From: Myxococcales bacterium
GTDB lineage: Bacteria > Myxococcota_A > Polyangia > Polyangiales > Polyangiaceae
Length of the DNA stretch: 59,920 nt
Reading direction: 5' to 3'
Assembly: GCA_016212965.1 (NCBI GenBank)
Contig: JACRDA010000112.1
Span: 1-59,920, forward strand
Position numbers and translations under genes: made by a program. The notes beneath the pieces were generated by a model, which was given only the letters and a program-made list of their open reading frames with translations, searched no databases and was not told where the DNA came from. This document shows, piece by piece, positions 56,060 to 59,920 of the stretch (position 1 is its first letter; every line of letters starts with the position of its first letter).

Positions 56060-56518
56060 GTGAGGAAGCTACTGGGGGCCGGCATGGCCATCATGGCCTT
56101 GTCGGCGTGCGACGCCGCAGACACGGCGCAGACGGCTACGACGACGACCACGACGACGACCACGAGCTCGTCCACGGGGAGTGGGGGCGCCGGCGGACAA
56201 GCGGGCGGATCGTCCACGGCCGGAAGCGGAGGCGCCTCGACGGCGCCCCTCGCGCCCACGCTCGAGTCGGTGATGGCGATGGCCGGGGGGCTGCACGTGG
56301 TCTGGACGAACAACACGGCGAACTGCGACACCATCGCGCTCGAACGCAACGAGGACGGCGGCCCCTTCCAGAACCTGGAGACGTTCGTCGTGCCCAACGC
56401 CGAGGCGCTCCACGATGCGACCGCGAGCAACGCCGCGGTTGCGTACTGCTACAAGCTTCGCTGCAGCATCGGCGAGCTCGTGTCCCCCGACTCCAACGAG
56501 CTCTGCGGGTCGCCATGA
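56060..56518 (+). CDS. Lipoprotein with Thr-rich linker and FnIII-like domain
   Basis: 152 residues from GTG eight bases after AGGAG. The lipobox is in AIMALSAC. A run of nine Thr is encoded by two ACGACGACGACC repeats (56138-56161) plus ACG, then a Gly/Ser linker. The C-terminal domain (PTLESVMAMAGGLHVVWTNN, CDTIALERNEDGGPF, AVAYCYKLRCSIGELVSPDS) looks like fibronectin type III with Cys pairs. ATGA overlap with the multicopper oxidase gene suggests joint function or a docking partner at the surface. Confidence 0.8.
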   Translation: MRKLLGAGMAIMALSACDAADTAQTATTTTTTTTTSSSTGSGGAGGQAGGSSTAGSGGASTAPLAPTLESVMAMAGGLHVVWTNNTANCDTIALERNEDGGPFQNLETFVVPNAEALHDATASNAAVAYCYKLRCSIGELVSPDSNELCGSP

Positions 56519-57420
56519 GGCGCGCCCATCTCGTGGGGCTCGTCGTGTCCGCGCTCGCGTTGTCGGCCTGCTCCGGCGAGGACGAGGCGAAGAGCGCGCG
56601 CTCACCGCTCGACCCCTACCCCTCCACGGGCGTGATTCGCGAGTTCGACTTCACGGTCGAGGACGTGCTCTGGGAGGTGGGCCCCGGCGCGGTCTACGAG
56701 GCCGTCGCCTACGACGGTCAGGTGCCGGGGCCGCCCATCGAGGTGGGCGCCGGCGATCGCGTGGTCGTGCACCTCACGAACGCGAGCAGCCAACCGGCCT
56801 CGCTCCACACGCACGTGTCCGCGTTCGCAGCCGAGAGTGACGGTACGGGTGACGGCATCGCCGAGCCGGGTGAGAGCGTGACCATGACGTGGGATGCTCT
56901 CTACCCCGGGACCTTCCCCTATCATGACCACGCCGACGAGGTCGACGGCATGGCCCACGGGCTCTTCGGCGCCGTCATCGTGCACGCGCCCGAGGAGGTG
57001 CCTGCCACCGAGCACGTCGTGGTCCTCGCCGACTTCGTGCAGAGCGACTACGTGCAGCTTCCTGGCACGCTCGACCCCGGCGAGACCACGGACGTCGGGA
57101 CCTACCGCGGTGGCCACCAGTACATGCACACCTTCAACGGCAAAGCCTACGGCGACGGCATTCCGCCCTTCCTCGGCCAGGTGGGCGACCTCCAGCGCTG
57201 GCGCATCGTGAGTGTGGGTCTCGAGTTTCACACCTTCCACATCCACGGCCATCGCTGGCTCGACGCGACGGGCGTGCTGACCGACAACGTCTTCCTCATG
57301 CCCGGTGGCTACACGACCTTCGAGTTTCTCGAGGATAACCCCGGGGACTGGCCGGTGCACTGTCATGTGCCCGACCACATGGAGGGCGGGATGATGGCCG
57401 AGTACGTTGTCTCGCCTTGA
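56515..57420 (+). CDS. Small two-domain multicopper oxidase lipoprotein
   Basis: 301 residues. The lipobox is in ALALSAC. Two cupredoxin domains. Copper ligands are SLHTH (98, 100), PYHDH (137, 139), EFHTFHIHGH (239, 242, 244) and WPVHCHVPDHMEGGM (His 282, Cys 283, His 284, His 288, Met 293). All four ligand groups are present, so type 1 and trinuclear sites can form, probably in a trimer as in other small laccases. Substrate unknown; Cu(I) or phenols are candidates. It is coupled to the FnIII lipoprotein. Confidence 0.93.
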   Translation: MRRAHLVGLVVSALALSACSGEDEAKSARSPLDPYPSTGVIREFDFTVEDVLWEVGPGAVYEAVAYDGQVPGPPIEVGAGDRVVVHLTNASSQPASLHTHVSAFAAESDGTGDGIAEPGESVTMTWDALYPGTFPYHDHADEVDGMAHGLFGAVIVHAPEEVPATEHVVVLADFVQSDYVQLPGTLDPGETTDVGTYRGGHQYMHTFNGKAYGDGIPPFLGQVGDLQRWRIVSVGLEFHTFHIHGHRWLDATGVLTDNVFLMPGGYTTFEFLEDNPGDWPVHCHVPDHMEGGMMAEYVVSP

Positions 57421-57735
57421 CGGGCGCCCCCTCGAAATCGCAGCCGGAGTCGTCGCCACGTCCCCACTGCTCCTGGGCACCTTGCACGTCTCGTGCGGCG
57501 CGGGAGCCACGCACCCGCCCGTTACAGGAACACGGAGCAGAGAGTCGAGGCGGCGCCCGGGTGCGCGCTGCCTGACAGCGCCGCGGCGCATGCTGTGATG
57601 ACGGGCGCGCATGCATTGGCGTCCGACCGTCGAGAGCGAGGTCGGGCACCGGCTTCGCGGAAATTCTGCGTGCTCGGCATACTCATTGCAATGCGCGCGG
57701 TGGCGCGGGCCCGCTGGCTCGCCAAGGAGGAATCT
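57421..57735. other. Intergenic stretch without recognised feature
   Basis: 315 bp between the oxidase and the next lipoprotein gene. Short frames exist on both strands but lack ribosome sites or protein-like composition. A promoter for the downstream gene is expected in the slightly AT-richer part around 57655-57690; I cannot define its boxes. Confidence 0.5.
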
Positions 57736-58245
57736 GTGAGCACGAAGTTGCTGCTGGTAGGTCTCGTGGTCATCGTCTCGACGGGCTGCAACCAAGGCGA
57801 CGCCGAGTCTGGGGCCGGCGGTGCCGGCGCGGGAACGGGGGCAGGCGGGGCGATCGGAGCGGGCGGCGGGGGCGCGGTGGGCGCGCCTTGCACGACCGCG
57901 GACGAGTGTCCCGCCGGTGGTTCGGGGTCGCCCGCCTGTCTTTCGGAGTGGCCCGATGGCTACTGTGCCGTCGTCGACTGTGCACAGCACGGCCACGATT
58001 GCCCCGGCGATCCGGGCCTCGGCGGAGTGGCCACCACTGGCAGCCAATGCGTCCTTGCGCCCACGGCGATGTGCCTTGCCCTTTGCGGCGACGACTCCGG
58101 CTGCCGTGACGGTTACGAATGCGTCGAGAAGAGCGACGCCGCCGGGCATGGCTCGGGGAAGGTCTGCTTCCCGCTTGCGTCGGGTGGCGGGGGCATGAAC
58201 GCCGGTGGTGCAGGCGGCGGCATGATGGGCGGTGGCGGCATGTGA
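57736..58245 (+). CDS. Cys-rich lipoprotein with Gly/Met-rich tail
   Basis: 169 residues from GTG six bases after AAGGAGG. The lipobox is in VVIVSTGC. A Gly/Ala linker is followed by a Cys-patterned domain (APCTTADECPAGG, YCAVVDCAQHGHDCPGDPG, CLALCGDDSGCRDGYECVEK) as in many myxobacterial secreted proteins. The tail GGGGMNAGGAGGGMMGGGGM is Gly/Met-rich. Function unknown. It ends before a strong hairpin. Confidence 0.8.
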   Translation: MSTKLLLVGLVVIVSTGCNQGDAESGAGGAGAGTGAGGAIGAGGGGAVGAPCTTADECPAGGSGSPACLSEWPDGYCAVVDCAQHGHDCPGDPGLGGVATTGSQCVLAPTAMCLALCGDDSGCRDGYECVEKSDAAGHGSGKVCFPLASGGGGMNAGGAGGGMMGGGGM

Positions 58246-58297
58246 GAGCGGGTGCGGGTAGGCGTGATTCTGCGCCGGTCCCGCAACGCCAGGATGG

Positions 58298-58353
58298 GTC
58301 GAGCAGTTGGGCTGTGGCCGCTCCTCTCAGCGGCCACAGCCCAGCTGCTCGAC
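58298..58353. terminator. Strong bidirectional hairpin between convergent genes
   Basis: Arms of 25 bases (58298-58322 and 58329-58353) pair with a single T/G position and a 6-base loop CCTCTC. It lies between two convergent stop codons (58245 and 58370), where a terminator is expected. No U-tract follows either side. Confidence 0.75.
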
Positions 58354-58369
58354 GCCGTTCCGGTGTCAG

Positions 58370-59320
58370 CTACCGGGCGCTGCGCCGCCGGCGCGCGGCG
58401 CCCGCAAAGAGGAGGACCGCCGCGGCGCCGACGGTCCAGGGCGAGGCGCGATCCGCCTCTCGGAGCAAGTACACGCTGCAGCCCGCGCTGGCCGTGGCCT
58501 CTTCGGCTGGGGCGCTGCCCGGCGGGCTTGGGTCGGGGACCTGAAATGCCCCGGCGCAGCGCCCCGCCTCCGTGATGTCCTCGATCTCGAGCTGGTGGAT
58601 AGCGGCGCGCCCAACCGCCTCATCGTGGACCCAAAGGTGCTTCCCGTCCCAGGCGACCCCGGTCGCCTGGTGCCCGGGGCCGCCGGGGCCGGCGAAGGTG
58701 CGGAGCACTTCGCCGTTCGCGGGATCGATGTGATAGACGAGCCCGTCCGTCGCAGCGTCGCTCAGCCAAAGGCACGCGCCGTCCCAGGTCATGCCGCAAC
58801 TGCCGCTCGCCGGCGCCGGCAGCGAGCGGAGGACCGCGCCCGTGCCGGGGTCGAGGCGATAGATGACCTTGTCCCACGTGTCGACGTTCCACACCGCATC
58901 TCCGTCCCAGGCCACGCCCATCGGATACTTCGCCTGACCCGGTGCGTCGAAGTAGCCGAGCACGGCCTGGGACGCAGGATCGACGCGGTAGAGGCGCGGT
59001 GGCGGGGCGTTCATCGTGGGCATTTCCGTCGCCGTGTGGTCGCTGACCCACATCGCTTCCCCGTCCCAGGCGAGCTCGTCGGAGTTGACGCCAGGGATGT
59101 CGATGCTCCCGACGACCTGCCCCGATGCGGGGTCGACCTTGTCGATTCGGGAGTAGGAGCAGTCGGTCGCCCACAAGAACGAGCCGTCCCACATCAAGCC
59201 ATCGGGACTCGGAAAGGACGACGGGAAGCTCGTCACGACGTCGCCCGTGGCGGCGCGCGCAACGCCGGGGAGCAGCACCGTGACAACAGAGAATGCGAAC
59301 AAGGCACGCTTGGACGACAT
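58370..59320 (-). CDS. Secreted repeat protein with MYXO-CTERM-like anchor
   Basis: 316 residues, ATG after GGAGGAAAACC. Signal peptide ends GVARA. About six repeats contain WDG followed by a (L/V)W-x-x-D element (GLMWDGSFLWATDCSYSR, DELAWDGEAMWVSDHTA, GVAWDGDAVWNVDTWD, GMTWDGACLWLSDAA, GVAWDGKHLWVHDEA), suggesting a beta-propeller. The C-terminus has AGCSVYLL, a hydrophobic helix (PWTVGAAAVLLFAG) and AARRRRSAR, like the myxobacterial C-terminal sorting signal, though the Cys motif is not fully canonical. Probably surface-exposed. Ligand unknown. Confidence 0.85.
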   Translation of the reverse strand: MSSKRALFAFSVVTVLLPGVARAATGDVVTSFPSSFPSPDGLMWDGSFLWATDCSYSRIDKVDPASGQVVGSIDIPGVNSDELAWDGEAMWVSDHTATEMPTMNAPPPRLYRVDPASQAVLGYFDAPGQAKYPMGVAWDGDAVWNVDTWDKVIYRLDPGTGAVLRSLPAPASGSCGMTWDGACLWLSDAATDGLVYHIDPANGEVLRTFAGPGGPGHQATGVAWDGKHLWVHDEAVGRAAIHQLEIEDITEAGRCAGAFQVPDPSPPGSAPAEEATASAGCSVYLLREADRASPWTVGAAAVLLFAGAARRRRSAR

Positions 59321-59397
59321 GGTTTTCCTCCGACGCTCCACGGCCGGCCGGCCGGGGCGTGGGCACGCACAGCAAGGCCCGTGCCGACATCGCGGCA

Positions 59398-59700
59398 TCA
59401 CGGACAGTAGAGACAGGTATGAGTGCCGCCGGAGGCGTCGATGTGCAACTCGTCGAGGGACCAGCAACTCGGCCCGGGCGGAGGTGCGTCCGGCCCGCAC
59501 ACGTACGTGTAGTCGAGTCCCTGGAGGTAACAATGGGAGCAATGCGCTTCCGCGCACGGCTCACAGACGCCCGCGCGGCCTCCACCGCTGGCGCCTTCGT
59601 CACCCGCGGCAGGTGCGCCGTCGACCACGACCTCGGCAGCGCAGGCCTGGGTCGAGACAGCAAGCAGAGCCGAGCAGAGTAGCACGTCCGTGTGCGCCAC
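59398..59700 (-). CDS. Small exported Cys-rich protein
   Basis: 100 residues, GTG six bases after GGAGG. Hydrophobic N-terminus with lipobox-like AVSTQAC. Mature part: GRAGVCEPCAEAHCSHCYLQ and GTHTCLYCP at the end, with at least eight Cys. Likely disulfide-bonded or metal-binding. No family recognised. It precedes the propeller gene on the same strand. Confidence 0.72.
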   Translation of the reverse strand: MAHTDVLLCSALLAVSTQACAAEVVVDGAPAAGDEGASGGGRAGVCEPCAEAHCSHCYLQGLDYTYVCGPDAPPPGPSCWSLDELHIDASGGTHTCLYCP

Positions 59701-59920
59701 GAGTCACCTCCAGTTGTACGCAAGTCTGTCAGCAAGGTGGGTGCCAGTCACCGGGTGCCGAAGGCCCACTCTGTATCGCCCGTACCCGTTCACGGGGTGT
59801 AGGTCCATCAGCTCCATATCGCACTTTGTCGTTCCATTCGTAACTGGCGGTGTCGGAGGTGCTTCCCTTGGGTGCGCTGTTCAGGCATTCAGTAGCGCGT
59901 GGCGCGCGATCCTCGCGACG
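59701..59920. other. Right edge, no gene recognised
   Basis: 220 bp, lower in GC than the rest by eye. It includes the ribosome site of the leftward Cys-rich gene near 59705. No frame continues convincingly off the edge and no repeat was seen. Confidence 0.4.

Overview
The window is very GC-rich (by eye well above 65%), densely coded on both strands and full of secreted lipoproteins with Gly/Ser/Ala linkers. It also has GTG starts, ATGA/GTGA stop-start overlaps, MopE-like Cys/Asp repeats, a CX3CH multihaem cytochrome and FecR/ECF pairs. Together these suggest a myxobacterium-type organism (Myxococcota, Polyangia-like), most likely a chromosomal segment. The assignment is inferred from protein style; no rRNA or tRNA gene was seen.

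Layout. 1-138 is the 3' end (domains V and VI) of a group II intron. 257-3411 (-) holds a LysM lytic transglycosylase and a PP2C phosphatase. 3627-8112 (+) is a cobalamin-riboswitch operon: surface lipoprotein, BtuB-like receptor and a propeller-like lipoprotein. 8113-8743 is non-coding and holds a hexamer repeat, a perfect 50-bp palindrome and a duplicated ~105-bp element. 8744-16087 holds a TetR regulator, an amidotransferase, a membrane sulfatase with a coupled microprotein, and an ECF sigma / FecR / outer-membrane-protein unit. 16163-21833 holds a multihaem cytochrome, a PH-domain protein, a UPF0104 membrane protein and a cyclic 2,3-diphosphoglycerate synthetase-like P-loop protein. 22075-26458 holds a MopE-like repeat lipoprotein and a MoxR/DUF962/Spy-like unit. 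26592-31954 is a compact ACP / double-KS / lipoprotein / double-KS cluster, followed by a serpin lipoprotein.

33354-48281 is a heavy-metal island with two complete convergent HME-RND efflux systems. The rightward set is a CDF transporter, a Cys-rich protein, CzcC, CzcB, CzcA and a Cys-rich lipoprotein. The leftward set is BlaI, an M56 metallopeptidase, CzcC, CzcB and CzcA. In the leftward set a BlaI/BlaR1-type pair appears to control metal efflux. The M56 protein has a Cys/His-rich loop between membrane helices, lacks a penicillin-sensor domain, and two TACTAC-N5-GTAGT(A/T) palindromes lie at the blaI promoter and at the czcC start. A remnant of a duplicated lipoprotein gene abuts the blaI promoter.

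48565-59700 is an accessory region of exported proteins: YncE-like propellers, Gly-rich lipoproteins, endonuclease I, a small two-domain multicopper oxidase, and Met- and Cys-rich lipoproteins. It also carries a class III cyclase fused to a YHS domain and an SCP2-like/FAD-oxidase pair.

The strongest candidate for an under-described system is the BlaI-M56-CzcCBA operon. Next are the double-KS cluster and the riboswitch-controlled BtuB/propeller operon.
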